Notes: a model not told the origin generated them from the letters alone. Positions 53,701 through 63,551 are shown, numbered from the stretch's first letter. The stretch is 64,000 bases of DNA from Saccharomycopsis fibuligera x Saccharomycopsis cf. fibuligera (GCA_001936135.1 CP012813.1:806001-870000); one strand, 5' to 3'. A program made the numbers and translations.

Positions 53701-54650
53701 ATGAAATTTTATGTGCTCTTTTAAGCTTTAATGCATCCTATATTACCCCTTAAAAAATCAAGAGCATAGCACTCTGCTTGGCGTACTAACGCGTTAAAGA
53801 CAGATAGGAATGTAATACTGGAGACAAAAAAAAAAACTGAAAAAATGAAATAAAAGCGCTTGAGCATGGCAATGACTTTGAAATATATTCTTGATTTTTT
53901 CGTAATTGAAAAAAAAAAAAAATCAAATCATTTTAAACTTGTATGAGTTTTTGACTGCAAGGTGTAGCATAAGTCGACGATAAGTCCACCCAATTCTCTT
54001 TCCTTGTCACTTTGGATTATTCTCCGTTAGAAAATACTGTTTAGGATCTTAACTTTTAAGTGGTCGCAAGTGGCTTCTCGTTTAGGAAATATATATTATT
54101 ATCTTATTAAGACACTCCCTGAAACTTAACTGTTTGGCCCGGAGTGTTAATTAGCTTGTGCTCCGTTCAAAACATTCATCAATTGAAACAGTGGAAGATA
54201 GAACTGAAAATATTATAAGTTTCAATAAGCTGCTAATCTGTATATTTTACTATATAGCTATATAACTAGGCGGTTTAGAAAACAGATGAACATACAAGAG
54301 CACACATGTACGCATGGCATATTCACATATCGGCGTGTCCTTCTTTTTTTATTTTTCAAAAGTATCAATTTTTCTTTGTTATAGTTGGGCTTAAAAAGCC
54401 CTGAGACATTGGATTGTTTGTGCTGTAGGATTTTTGTTGCACTGTTGAGTATACTTTGAAAATATTTTCGAAACTACCGACGAGTGTACCTGCTGGAAGG
54501 AACCAATATTTTCCTCATGGATCGCGAACGGAAAAAAAAGCATTTTTTGAAATCTTTAATCTCGATCATTACGGCCAAGCTAAAATAAAAAAAAAAAAAA
54601 AAAAAGATAAGTGCCCCTCAACATAAAGGAATCTAAATAGTAGTGTTTCC
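50757..54650. other. 3.9 kb gene desert between divergent genes
   Basis: No ORF here looks protein-like; the longest (52411-52770) spans a T run and has no motif. The sequence is AT-rich with few homopolymers until 52614-52632 and 53822 onward. No tRNA, LINE or LTR feature recognised. The two flanking genes diverge from it, so it holds their promoters, but those would need only a part of this length. Confidence 0.55.
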
Positions 54651-56018
54651 ATGAATGATGAACAAATAAAAACTAGAAATTTCGAAAAGCTACAGAGATT
54701 ATACCCTCATTATGACAGGCAAACATTATTCGAGATATTCAAAAGCTGCGACCATTCAGTAATAGCGGTAAAATTACTAATCAGTAATGATAGTATCCAA
54801 AGTAGTGTTTTTAGTCTGCGGAAAGACAATGCAAGCGATGGTAGTAAAACAACAAATAAACGACCAAGAAATAATTCAAATAATACTGAGACAGAGAAAG
54901 CTGATCTCAACTCTATGAAAAGTCATTCAAGCGCTAATAGCGCAAATATTGATTATGTTGTGATGAAGAAGCCAAGAGCTACTCAGAGCAGCTCTGCTCC
55001 GCGAAAGTATCAGAGGTCTATTTTTAATTTTTTCCAAACACCGAATAAAAAGGAGTGCTCGGATTTTGCAATAGCTACAAAAGATTACTATAAGCCTTCT
55101 AAAGTGCCGTTACAAACTTCTTACTTTAATGTTTTATCGGATAAAACTTCTACGAAACGAAAATCAAGAACTGTTTATCTCAACTATGATGATATAGCTG
55201 ATCACTTATCCTTTTTCACGTTTCATAACAATTTCTTACCAGAAGATGTTGCAAACGAACTATTAGAATATTTTTTACATGATACTGAAGGCTATATTAA
55301 ACGAGAATTTTACGTGTTTGACAAAAAGGCACATACAGATCATTTGCAATGCTCCTATTCCAGACTTAGCAATACAACTTTTTATAATGGGGTCAAAGAA
55401 AAAACCAAAAAGTACAATGATCTTTTGAAAACGGTCGAAGATCTAGTAGCGGAGAAGGTAAACTTGGAGATTAGCAAAAGAAGAAGAATGAAACATCAGT
55501 CCAAACAGCCATGGGAAGGAAACTACTGTGTCATTAATAAGTACGAATCAAAAGATCAAATTATTGATTGGCACTCTGATAGACTTACGTACATTGGGCC
55601 ACACTGTATAATCGCTTCTCTATCTTTAGGTGCAACCAGGCTGTTTTGTGTGCGAAATTATGTCAAAGGGGCGGTGGATCAAGAACAAGTAACGTACAAC
55701 ATTGGACTAACGCACAATTCGTTATCTATAATGCATGCTGGGTTTCAAGAGCAGTATCAGCATAGTGTAAGAAGCAATTTGCATAACAATACCAATTATG
55801 AGGCACATAGTATTCTGGGGGAAACAAGAATTAATTTAACTTTCAGGAATCACTTAATGAAGCATGAAGAAGTGGAGACTTGTGACAAGTGTAATTGCAA
55901 AATGATGCTTAGAATCGCTACAAAAGGGAACAATGTTGGGAAATATATTTGGCTTTGCACTGGTTCTATACAAGGGCAACAGTGTAATGGCTTCAAATGG
56001 GCAAAATACAATAGTTGA
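54651..56018 (+). CDS. AlkB-type 2-oxoglutarate dioxygenase with CUE-like, PIP-box and GRF zinc-finger elements
   Basis: 455 residues. A CUE-like helical segment (about 9-48, NFEKLQRLYPHYDRQTLFEIFKSCDHSVIAVKLLI) would bind ubiquitin. QRSIFNFF (121-128) is an exact PCNA-interaction motif. The AlkB domain (about 185-400) has the iron ligands His308 and Asp310 in DWHSD and His371 in QYQHSV, and the 2-oxoglutarate motif RINLTFR (393-399). NYCVINKYES supplies the substrate-side strand. A GRF zinc finger (about 411-452) has Cys414, Cys416, Cys436 and Cys445 with GKY and GFKWA, and is expected to bind single-stranded DNA. It probably repairs alkylated bases at replication sites. All catalytic residues are present. 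S. cerevisiae has no such protein; comparable fusions occur in other fungi. Confidence 0.9.
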   Translation: MNDEQIKTRNFEKLQRLYPHYDRQTLFEIFKSCDHSVIAVKLLISNDSIQSSVFSLRKDNASDGSKTTNKRPRNNSNNTETEKADLNSMKSHSSANSANIDYVVMKKPRATQSSSAPRKYQRSIFNFFQTPNKKECSDFAIATKDYYKPSKVPLQTSYFNVLSDKTSTKRKSRTVYLNYDDIADHLSFFTFHNNFLPEDVANELLEYFLHDTEGYIKREFYVFDKKAHTDHLQCSYSRLSNTTFYNGVKEKTKKYNDLLKTVEDLVAEKVNLEISKRRRMKHQSKQPWEGNYCVINKYESKDQIIDWHSDRLTYIGPHCIIASLSLGATRLFCVRNYVKGAVDQEQVTYNIGLTHNSLSIMHAGFQEQYQHSVRSNLHNNTNYEAHSILGETRINLTFRNHLMKHEEVETCDKCNCKMMLRIATKGNNVGKYIWLCTGSIQGQQCNGFKWAKYNS

Positions 56019-56577
56019 TGCTTTTCTTTTTGTTGAGTGGCAGGTGTTTTGTTCCCTTTCGTTAGATCTGTTGAGAATATATTCTGCAAGCTTGATTTTA
56101 GTTGATTTTTTTTTTTCCGTCCCCGACGCAGGACAGCATGGGTGCCCCAACATGGGAAGACGGAGAATAGCAAATGGTAAATACTGGGGTAACGTTTTAG
56201 GTTTGCGATCCCGTACAGCCCAAATTCCAAGTTGTATAACAAGCCATCATAGTCTTTGCACCGCAAGTTGAATCTTTGAAAATAGTTTTTATTGCATAGG
56301 TGTAATGCACGCTAGTAATAGATCTCTTAACGATAGTAATAATTACGAAGTAGAAGATTTTGTAATCGTTTTGAAATTATTCAGCCAAACTATGTAGCTT
56401 TTATCCTTTCGTTGGGACTAACAAAAAAAGTGTTCATAAGTATTCATAAGTCGTAAAATAGTGTCATAATGAGCAAGTCAAAAAATAAATCATAAAAAAA
56501 CCATATAAAAAAAACCATATAAAAAAATTTGACTGAAAATAGCAAGTCGTTATAATGCGAAACTAAAAATGCAATTA
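56019..56577. other. Convergent intergenic region
   Basis: About 560 bases between the AlkB gene and a small minus-strand gene. Repeated CCATATAAAA units near 56500-56525. Short ORFs on both strands are not supported. Confidence 0.55.
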
Positions 56578-56958
56578 TTAATTAATGTATTGGTAATCGA
56601 AGCCGTTAAACTCTTTATAGGTCTTATTAACCTCTCTAGCAGCCTTGTCTAATGCAGAATTAAATTTTTGGTACTTTTCAACTTCAAAGTCCTCATCACC
56701 AGTGTATTCAAGATTCATGTTTCTCAATTCTTTGATTTCCTTCTTAACTTTTTCCAACTTGGAGTAGTAGTCGTGGTAATTTTTCCAGTACATGGTAGCA
56801 GCCATTTCTTCGTCAACTTGTTGTTCCATGTCAAAGTTGTCGACTGAAATTCCTTCGTCTCTAGTAGACGTAATTTTAGATAATTCTTCACTCATGGTAG
56901 AAATTTTAGACAATTTGGTTTCCATATCATCAACTTTGACAATGTCTTGAATGCTCAT
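56578..56958 (-). CDS. Small acidic coiled-coil protein, 126 residues, unknown
   Basis: A clean ATG-to-stop frame with the TTG/AGA/GAA codon bias of well-expressed genes, so I take it as real. The whole protein is predicted helical: MSIQDIVKVDDMETKLSKISTMSEELSKI, then MYWKNYHDYYSKLEKVKKEIKELRNMNLEY and KYQKFNSALDKAAREVNKTYKEFNGFDYQYIN. There is no signal peptide or membrane segment. I do not recognise the family; a subunit of a small helical complex is a guess. Its upstream region contains three GGGCAAGGA-type repeats (about 57140-57165) and one AGGGG stress-element-like site. Confidence 0.7.
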   Translation of the reverse strand: MSIQDIVKVDDMETKLSKISTMSEELSKITSTRDEGISVDNFDMEQQVDEEMAATMYWKNYHDYYSKLEKVKKEIKELRNMNLEYTGDEDFEVEKYQKFNSALDKAAREVNKTYKEFNGFDYQYIN

Positions 56959-57824
56959 TTTGAAAAGATTATTAAAGTGTGTATGGTAGTTATGGTATAA
57001 AGGTACAAAAAAAGTTAAAGGTTAAATTGAATAAAACAACTTCTTAATTGTTGATAAGATAAGAGAAACAAAAAAAAAGATTTAGAAGATTTGAAGAGAA
57101 AAATAATGTCAATTGAAGGGGCTTTTATAATGTTACGGGGGCAAGGAGGGCAAGGAGGGCAAGGGGGAAAAGTTTAAGAACATACTTCCACCCCCATAGA
57201 TCATTCACAAATAGGAAAACAGCAGAGTTAGTCACTATTTTTGCCGTTATTGTTGTTCTTGATGTTCGGGCAATGTATGAGTATACGCAGCCCTGGAAAA
57301 TGCGGAGTACACCATAATGCAGCTGTGGTGACTTTTGCTTGCAGCTGTCAAATCAGCGACGCGAATTTGCGCAGCTTCGTTTTTCTTTTTGTGCGCCCCT
57401 CCTTTCGACAATCAGGGTAATATTAGAGCCTCCACTAATATGCTGTTATAGAGCTTTTGTTTTTAGCTGTGCTTAAACTGAGGCCTTAGCGGGGGTCGGC
57501 TGCCAGATTGCATGTCACGAGGCATATCACGAGACATGTCAGGTGTGTCAGCTGCTCTATTTGTGTACTGTTTTGGGGAAAAGATAAATAATAATACATA
57601 TTCCTAGATAGGAAAAAGGTCAACAATAGAGAAGCAAGCAGGCATCACAAACTGCACATTTTCATATATAATTTCTTGAGGTCTCCATCGATGCCATATT
57701 GATCTCGGGTGATAAGACAAACAGATACTTTCAACACATTAAATCCTCGTAATACTCAAGGTTTTACTATTAGCTATTCAGTTTACGAGTCCAATTCTAC
57801 AAAAATCATCAAAACATAGTCGTC
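56959..57824. other. Divergent intergenic region
   Basis: About 870 bases between divergent starts of the coiled-coil gene and SPO12. It holds a short GGGCAAGGA repeat (about 57140-57165). No gene recognised. Confidence 0.55.
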
Positions 57825-58303
57825 ATGTCTACCGAAATCCAACCTTTACACCAAAGAAATACCGACAAGAATAACTTCTTGCACAAAAAGCTATTTGCTG
57901 AAGATAAGTCGTAAGTGATTCGTTTACTGGGCAGCCGGAGTACTGAAAAAAGTTGAAAAGAACATTTACTAACAAAAATCGCAGAGATAGTAAAGGTTTC
58001 ACATCTCCGACTGACAATATGTTATCGCCATGTACCGAGAAACTCAAGAACCACAAAACTAGATTCTTTGCTAATTCAAAACCAACAAAGCTGAGCTTCG
58101 CTAGTTTCAACGAAAGACTTGCAGAAAGTGCCAAGCAAAGTAATAAAAATAACAAAACAGAAGAGTTGCAAAGTTTTGTGCAAGAAAACGATGAGAATAA
58201 TGAGGACGAAGATTTCTTCAAAAAGACGAAGAAATGTACTACTTCAGATATTGAAGTGAATGATGATGAGATTATGAAAAATATCTCTATGGATGATATA
58301 TAA
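57825..58303 (+). CDS. SPO12: SPO12/BNS1 family mitotic-exit regulator (one intron)
   Basis: Exon 1 is 57825-57910 and exon 2 is 57985-58303, giving 134 residues. The intron (74 bases) starts GTAAGT, has TACTAAC at 57967-57973 and ends CAG. The family core FTSPTDNMLSPCTEKLKNHKTRFF...KPTKLSF (about 33-67) matches S. cerevisiae Spo12 FASPTDRLVSPCSLKLNEHK...MKLNF. The two Ser-Pro sites are the conserved phosphosites. The C-terminal half is acidic, as in Spo12. Spo12 and Bns1 act in the FEAR network that releases Cdc14 from the nucleolus at anaphase; Spo12 is also needed for normal meiosis. Without splicing, the frame lacks an N-terminus. Confidence 0.88.
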
Positions 58304-58911
58304 TAAAACCAGAAAAATTCTTAAACGATAAAGTTTTTTTCTGTCAACGATTGAACTCTTTTTTCTTAAAAAGCCGTTATGGTGGACGTTTTGCCTGCTA
58401 ACAGTAACTTATTCTATCTGCGAAGGTGAACTGTACTATCTGATGGCAGGCACTTTATTACCAAGGACATTATACTCATATTGAGTGAATTTATATCGGG
58501 GATAGTTAACATTTTTTAAATTCTTTTTCTTTTTAGTACTTTTAATCATTTGGACTTTTGTTTTGCGTTTCTTTTACTAATCTTTCTTCTTTTTTTCTCT
58601 TTTTTTTTTTTTTCTATGATTACAAGATGGTGGTCAGTTTATAAATACCAATTTACATTTTTCTTATTTACGGGTTTCAAAGCTAGGCAGCGTAGATACA
58701 CATAATAGGATAAAAAATAAAACCTAACAAGAAATTCTTAAACAGACAAGTTATTTGCTGGTGTAATTAGAAAAACGAAAATGATATAATAGCATTTAAT
58801 AAAATATGTACAAAGTTCGTGACTAAATTTAGATCATAATTTGGAAAAAGAGGGTTAAATTTGAAGGTATTACAACTAATAATTGATATGGCTAGCATAC
58901 AAGACTTTTTT
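58304..58911. other. Convergent intergenic region
   Basis: About 600 bases between SPO12 and PHB2, with a T-rich block at 58585-58614. No gene recognised. Confidence 0.6.
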
Positions 58912-59820
58912 TTATCTGGTGTCGCTAGCAGTATTCAACAACAAAGCTTCATTATCCAAAATAATTCTGTTTGGAGATCTGGCTAAAATAGAAGCAATTT
59001 CTCTAGCAGTGTCCAATCTCTTCAATTCAACGTAATCTTTAGATTTCTTAATAGCTTCACCAATTAATTGAGCAGATTTGGCTTCACCTTGTGCTTTAAC
59101 TACCATTTGTTGTTTTTCTTGTCTGGCTTTGTCAACAACAAAAGCTGCTCTTTGAGCATCTTGCTGTGCAATTTGCTTAGCTTCAACTGCATGCGTGAAC
59201 TCTGGAGAGAATGTCATATAAGTCAAAGACACATCATCCAACAAAATATGGAATTTAGCTGATCTTCTAACCAAATTGTCACGTATCAATCTAGAAACTT
59301 TTTCTCTCTGAGTAATCAATTGAGAGGCATTAAATTGTGCCACAACCGATTTCAAAACCTCATTTATAATAGATGGCAATACCCTTTCATCATAATCAGT
59401 ACCCAAAGTTCTGTAAATAGTTGGCAAGTGAGGCACAGAAGGTTTAGACAAAACTCTGCAAGTGATATTCACCATTTGTAAATCTTTAGTACCAGTCAAA
59501 CTGGAAACGTTTCTTGGTTTTGCTCTCACATCATAATCAACTGGTTTCTGCAAAAATGGAATAGCAATATGAGTACCTTCATTATAAATAGTTGGTTGAA
59601 TACCACCAAGACGAGAATAAATAATTGCTCTATGACCACCTTCAACGTTAAATAATGATGAATTGACAGCTACTATACCAGCACCGAGCAATATTAATGA
59701 TGCTACTCCGGCAATTGGGGCTTTTGGTATTTTGCCGCCTCCTGGGGCACCGCTTTGTTGCAATTGTCTGGCCCTTTCTCTTAATTGTCTAGCCAACTGG
59801 TCCCAATTTGGTCCATTCAT
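58912..59820 (-). CDS. PHB2: Prohibitin 2
   Basis: 302 residues from the first ATG (59820); the open frame runs 14 codons further up but begins without ATG. S. cerevisiae Phb2 has 310. MNGPNWDQLARQLRERARQLQQ is the Phb2 N-terminus. A single membrane segment (about 37-57, PIAGVASLILLGAGIVAVNSS) is followed by the SPFH/prohibitin domain: FNVEGGHRAIIYSRLGGIQ, RAKPRNVSSLTGTKDLQMVNI, LPSIINEVLKSVVAQFNASQLITQREKVSRLI and VSLTYMTFSPEFTHAVEAKQIAQQDAQRAAFVV. A coiled coil ends the protein. With Phb1 it forms ring complexes in the mitochondrial inner membrane that act as scaffolds and modulate the m-AAA protease. Strong codon bias. Confidence 0.95.
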   Translation of the reverse strand: MNGPNWDQLARQLRERARQLQQSGAPGGGKIPKAPIAGVASLILLGAGIVAVNSSLFNVEGGHRAIIYSRLGGIQPTIYNEGTHIAIPFLQKPVDYDVRAKPRNVSSLTGTKDLQMVNITCRVLSKPSVPHLPTIYRTLGTDYDERVLPSIINEVLKSVVAQFNASQLITQREKVSRLIRDNLVRRSAKFHILLDDVSLTYMTFSPEFTHAVEAKQIAQQDAQRAAFVVDKARQEKQQMVVKAQGEAKSAQLIGEAIKKSKDYVELKRLDTAREIASILARSPNRIILDNEALLLNTASDTR

Positions 59821-60183
59821 TGTTGTAATTGTGGTAATTCTTGTATTGTTTTGCTTTTGCAATGGGTTTCAATATGATCGTTAGCTATTCGCCACAATTT
59901 TATTTCCCTTACTTCCCTTGTCTTTTTTTTTTTTAATTTTTTCTGCTGTTGCAATTATAATTTTTTTTTCTCCCTCTCTAAGCTTTGGGAAAGAGGAAAT
60001 TTTATAAGGAGCATTGTGCACGTGACTATAATAGTAAAATCAGTTTTACTGTAGTAAAAACGCCTTAATTTCTCAAATGACTTTCTCAACATGTTGCCAC
60101 TTGAAGGAAAATATGCTAGGAGCTGGTATTTCATCAATAAAGAGCCAATTGCTCCTCAAATTTTATCATAGTTTAATTCAATA
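59821..60183. promoter_or_regulatory. Shared divergent promoter region PHB2/NAS6
   Basis: 363 bases. At 60093-60101 the minus strand reads AGTGGCAAC, sharing the GTGGCAA core of the Rpn4 proteasome element (PACE, GGTGGCAAA), about 85 bases before the NAS6 start. A CACGTG lies at 60018-60023. Function is inferred from position and motif only. Confidence 0.4.
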
Positions 60184-60972
60184 ATGTCTGACAATTCAGA
60201 AAGAGAAAACCATTTTGCCCTACATGAGGCTGCAAGAGAGCACAAGACGTTAACGGTGCGTGGTTTGATCAGGGAGAATCCTAAGCTGGTATTAAAGAGA
60301 GACTTGGATGGTAGAGTTCCGTTGCATTGGGCGGTATCAGCCGGAGACAAAGAGATAGTATCGATGCTTTTGAACCCATGGCATGTTGCTAATGCAGAAC
60401 AAAAAGCAGAAAACAACAAAAAATTTAACAAGTTTGATATTGAGATTGATGAGCTTACTGATGATTCCGGATGGACGCCATTGCACATCGCTGCCGCGTT
60501 GGGGGACTTGGATATCTTAGAATTACTAGTAAATAATGATCCTGAACCGTCAATCAATCAACAAACAAATACGGGCCAAACAGCGCTTCATTTGTCAGTT
60601 TCCAAGAATTTGTACGAAACTACATTATTCTTGCTTAAGCATGGGGCAAGTGCTCGTATAAGAGACAGAAAGGGCCAGTATCCACTTTTCAGAGCAGCAT
60701 CGATTGGGTCAATTAAACTTGTCGATTTGCTTGTGAAGGAGGGCAAAAGTCAACTCAATGCGAAAGACGCTTTTAATTGGACGGCAATGCATCATGCGTT
60801 AGCTGAGGGCCATGGTGACGTTGCTGTTGAGTTGGTGAAGCTTGGGGCTGATCCAAATGTTGAAGGAGATGGTCAAACTCCGGTGCAGGTTAGTGTGGAT
60901 CAAAAAGTTGAAGAGTATTTTAGACATCAACTTAAAGAACTTGGAGTAGAATTGCAGTTGCTTGAGAAATAA
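60184..60972 (+). CDS. NAS6: Proteasome assembly chaperone Nas6 (gankyrin), ankyrin repeats
   Basis: 262 residues (S. cerevisiae Nas6 has 228) made of about seven ankyrin repeats. Diagnostic blocks are FALHEAAREHKTLTVRGLI, RDLDGRVPLHWAVSAGDKEIVSMLL, DDSGWTPLHIAAALGDLDILELLV, TGQTALHLSVSKNLYETTLFLLKHGASARIRDRKGQYPLFRAASIGSIKLVDLLVKEGKS and WTAMHHALAEGHGDVAVELV. These track S. cerevisiae Nas6 (DDSGWTPFHIA, GASVRIKDKFNQIPLHRAASVGSLKLIELL, ALAEGHGDAAV) almost repeat by repeat. Nas6 binds Rpt3 and guides assembly of the 19S regulatory particle. A Lys/Asn/Glu insert (about 64-85) accounts for the extra length. An in-frame CTG at codon 35 falls where homologues have Leu. Confidence 0.93.
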   Translation: MSDNSERENHFALHEAAREHKTLTVRGLIRENPKLVLKRDLDGRVPLHWAVSAGDKEIVSMLLNPWHVANAEQKAENNKKFNKFDIEIDELTDDSGWTPLHIAAALGDLDILELLVNNDPEPSINQQTNTGQTALHLSVSKNLYETTLFLLKHGASARIRDRKGQYPLFRAASIGSIKLVDLLVKEGKSQLNAKDAFNWTAMHHALAEGHGDVAVELVKLGADPNVEGDGQTPVQVSVDQKVEEYFRHQLKELGVELQLLEK

Positions 60973-61319
60973 TGTGTTTAATTTTGTTACTGAATGCCAA
61001 AAGTTTTACTATGTTCATCTTTGTTATATGTTCGTTGTGCCCGTTTTGTTTTGTCAAATTTTGTTTGTTTCCCATATCCTGAGAATCAGTTATGAATTCA
61101 CGATTATTCTAAAAGTTATTTGCCTTGTAATTACTTGAAAATGAAAAAGCAAGCGCGATCTAGCACTGTGCTACGAACAAAAAAAAAAAAATAAAAAAAA
61201 AAAAAGACTACTGCTCTGAATTACGTAAAAATCAAAAAGTATCTTACATTCACATTTTATATTATAAAAATGAGCATTACATTAAAAAAATTGTATGTTT
61301 CAGGAACAAGTTAAGGAAA
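60973..61319. other. Convergent intergenic region
   Basis: About 350 bases between NAS6 and RPS0, with A runs near 61180-61206. No gene seen. Confidence 0.6.
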
Positions 61320-62740
61320 TTACCATGAAGCAGCAGCATTTTCAGTAGATTCAGCCCAGTCAGCAGCGGTGGCATCACCAGCAGCAGCACTCCAGTCAGC
61401 TTCTTCTGGTTGAGCAGCCCAGTCACCAGTGGCATCAGCACCAGTAGCTTCAATAGATTTTTCACCAACTTCAGCGTCAGCGGTTGGTTCAGCAACAACT
61501 TCAACTTCTTCTGGGTTTCTGTAGAAGTACAAATCTGGCATAACGGACCATGGTTCAGATCTGTTTGGCAAAGTACCTCTCAATCTAAGGACTTCTCTGG
61601 ACAACAAGTACCAGATCAAACCAATGGAGTGTTTACCTTTATTGTTAGTTGGGATGGCAACATCAACGAATTCAGTTGGAGAGTCAGTGTCAGTCAAAGC
61701 AATGACTGGGATATTGACATAAGAAGATTCTTTGATGGCTTGAGCATCGGTTCTTGGGTCAGTAACGATGATCAATCTTGGTTCTTTGAAAGATCTGGTG
61801 ATGTAGTTAGTGAAAGAACCTGGAGTAAATCTACCAGCAATAGCAGTAGCACCAGTGTGGGAAGCGAATTTCAAAACAGCTCTTTGACCGAAAGTTCTGG
61901 AAGAAACGGCAACAACATCAGCTGGGTTTGGAATGGCAGCAATGATTCTAGCAGCCAAAACAATTTTTTCCCAAGTCTTACCAACGTTGATAACGTTGAC
62001 ACCGTCTGGACGGGTCTTGTAAACGTATGGCTCGTTGTGAACCTATAATACTAGTTAGTATCTTTTGAAAAATAGAATATTACAAGACAAAAAAAAATCA
62101 CCACAAAACGTCGAACAAATCACACATTGCTTTGACTTGATATACAAGTAAACATATTCGTTTTTCTGCTGCACTAGTAGCTTCTTGTTCGCTATGTTCA
62201 GGTTATTCTATCCCTTCATTTTCTTTATTGGCAATGCATAATAGATAAAAATTTTTGCATTGGCTTCCCTCGGCAATTTTATAGCATTCACACTAATGTT
62301 TCCGGTTCAAATTTGCGCGACATTGTAACTTTTCTTTCGAACTGTTTGGTGTGTCGCAAATATGCTGTAACTTTTTATGATAAAAATTTTCTCGCTAATA
62401 TTCATTGATAGAAGCTACATTGATGATATAATCTCAGGCTCATTATTTTCAATATACGCCCATATTTTTGATTTTTAACAGAATAGATTGTGGTTTTCGC
62501 CTGGTCTTTTCGGAAATTGTAATTTGTGTGCCAATGCTCTCATTGCAGTGTGTGCGTGTGCTTTTTGCTTTTTGTTTTGCAATTTGGTGATTGTCCTTCG
62601 GTTGTGAATTATCTTGCTGAGTGGATTCCGTCAATGACGGCAATACATACTTGAACGTTCTTAGCACCCAAGTGGACGTTGGCAGCTAATAATAATTTAG
62701 CATCGTCAGCAGTTAAGTCGAAAGATTCTGGTAAAGACAT
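61320..62740 (-). CDS. RPS0: 40S ribosomal protein uS2 (S0), one intron
   Basis: Exon 1 is 62740-62651 (30 codons, [30 protein letters not shown]) and exon 2 is 62042-61320, giving 270 residues. The intron (62043-62650, 608 bases) starts GTATGT, has TACTAAC at 62060-62054, ends TAG and falls between codons. Exon 2 begins [44 protein letters not shown] and continues [47 protein letters not shown] and [18 protein letters not shown], all standard for uS2. The C-terminal tail is acidic and Ala-rich with EW/DW repeats. It is part of the small subunit and needed for 18S rRNA end processing. Codon bias is very strong, as expected. Confidence 0.96.
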
Positions 62741-63541
62741 TTTGCTATGCTTTGGTTATTGGATACTCTGTTGTTGACTATTGAGCAGGTTCACAAAACT
62801 TGGTATATGCAATTTTCAGTATATTCAATCTTCAGCCCAAGCCCAGAGAATCAAAGAATATAATTTTTCAAAATTACCCTGTTTGCTGTCGGTAACTGCT
62901 GGGCGCTCCGCAGCGCAGAAACTGCCCGCCAGAAAAAAAACAAGATTTTCGTGTGTGCCGCCGCCCAGAAACACCGTCACGCCCGTGTGATCAGACGAAT
63001 ATCATGTGAGTGTTTGTCAGGGCGGAAACAAGCCCTCCGAATTACAAATGCTAAGAGAACGCAGACTGCGGTGGCCCCAAGGAGAAAATCACATGTCTCT
63101 GAATTGCTGAGTCAGCAGAGTCAGCAATCTCATCGCTTATCGATTAGATCAGTATCACGCTTAATTTACGCGACACCCCATCCTCATCCCGCCCCGGCCA
63201 TGAGAGAAACGCTCTTATTAAGCCTGTGTGTGATCCACGGCTGCTCAAGATTTCCTTACCTCGACCACTGCTGCTGCATCTGTATGTGAGCATTGTGGTT
63301 CCTAATTTAGTATATCAGCCCTGTTGACAGATTTTGCCATCCAAGGTTTTCCTTTCTGTTATGCCGTCTACCGCCGTTAAATAACCAAGCTCAAGTCCAC
63401 TTTTGCTTCTGGTCTTTTGTTTTCGCTTTCGCTTTTGCTTTTGTTTTTGTTTTTGTTTTTCGTGCGCCCGCCTTTGCATTTGCTTTGAAATCAAATCAGG
63501 CCTTCAAATCTTCAAATGAAAGAATCCCAATTGTACCGCCA
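62741..63541. promoter_or_regulatory. Divergent promoter region RPS0/AIM14-like gene
   Basis: About 800 bases. It is more GC-rich than usual intergenic DNA here (62900-63300). It contains a TGCTGAGTCAGCA palindrome (63105-63117) and TTTTTGTTTTTG tracts near 63420-63460, ahead of the AIM14-like gene. ORFs at 62781 and 62951 show no family resemblance. Confidence 0.5.
63105..63117. promoter_or_regulatory. TGCTGAGTCAGCA palindrome containing a Gcn4-type site
   Basis: A perfect 13 bp palindrome with the Gcn4/AP-1 core TGAGTCA at 63108-63114. A second GAGTCAGCAA follows at once, so an outer inverted repeat TTGCTGA...TCAGCAA also spans 63104-63127. It lies about 365 bases upstream of RPS0 and 425 bases upstream of the AIM14-like start. 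bZIP binding is inferred. Confidence 0.55.
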
Positions 63542-63551
63542 ATGTCTATGA
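63516..63551 (+). other. Eleven-codon uORF overlapping the AIM14-like start
   Basis: ATG at 63516, then ten codons to TGA at 63549-63551, in a different frame from the main gene. It overlaps both candidate main start codons (63542 and 63548). If it is within the transcript it would reduce initiation at the main start. Confidence 0.55.

Noticed and set aside
59821-59862. Fourteen-residue extension of prohibitin 2
   Set aside because: Starts at TTG; the ATG at 59820 gives the conserved Phb2 N-terminus and expected length.
62043-62650. snoRNA inside the RPS0 intron
   Set aside because: The 608-base intron was scanned by eye for box C/D pairs; no convincing arrangement was seen. Long introns are normal in yeast ribosomal protein genes.
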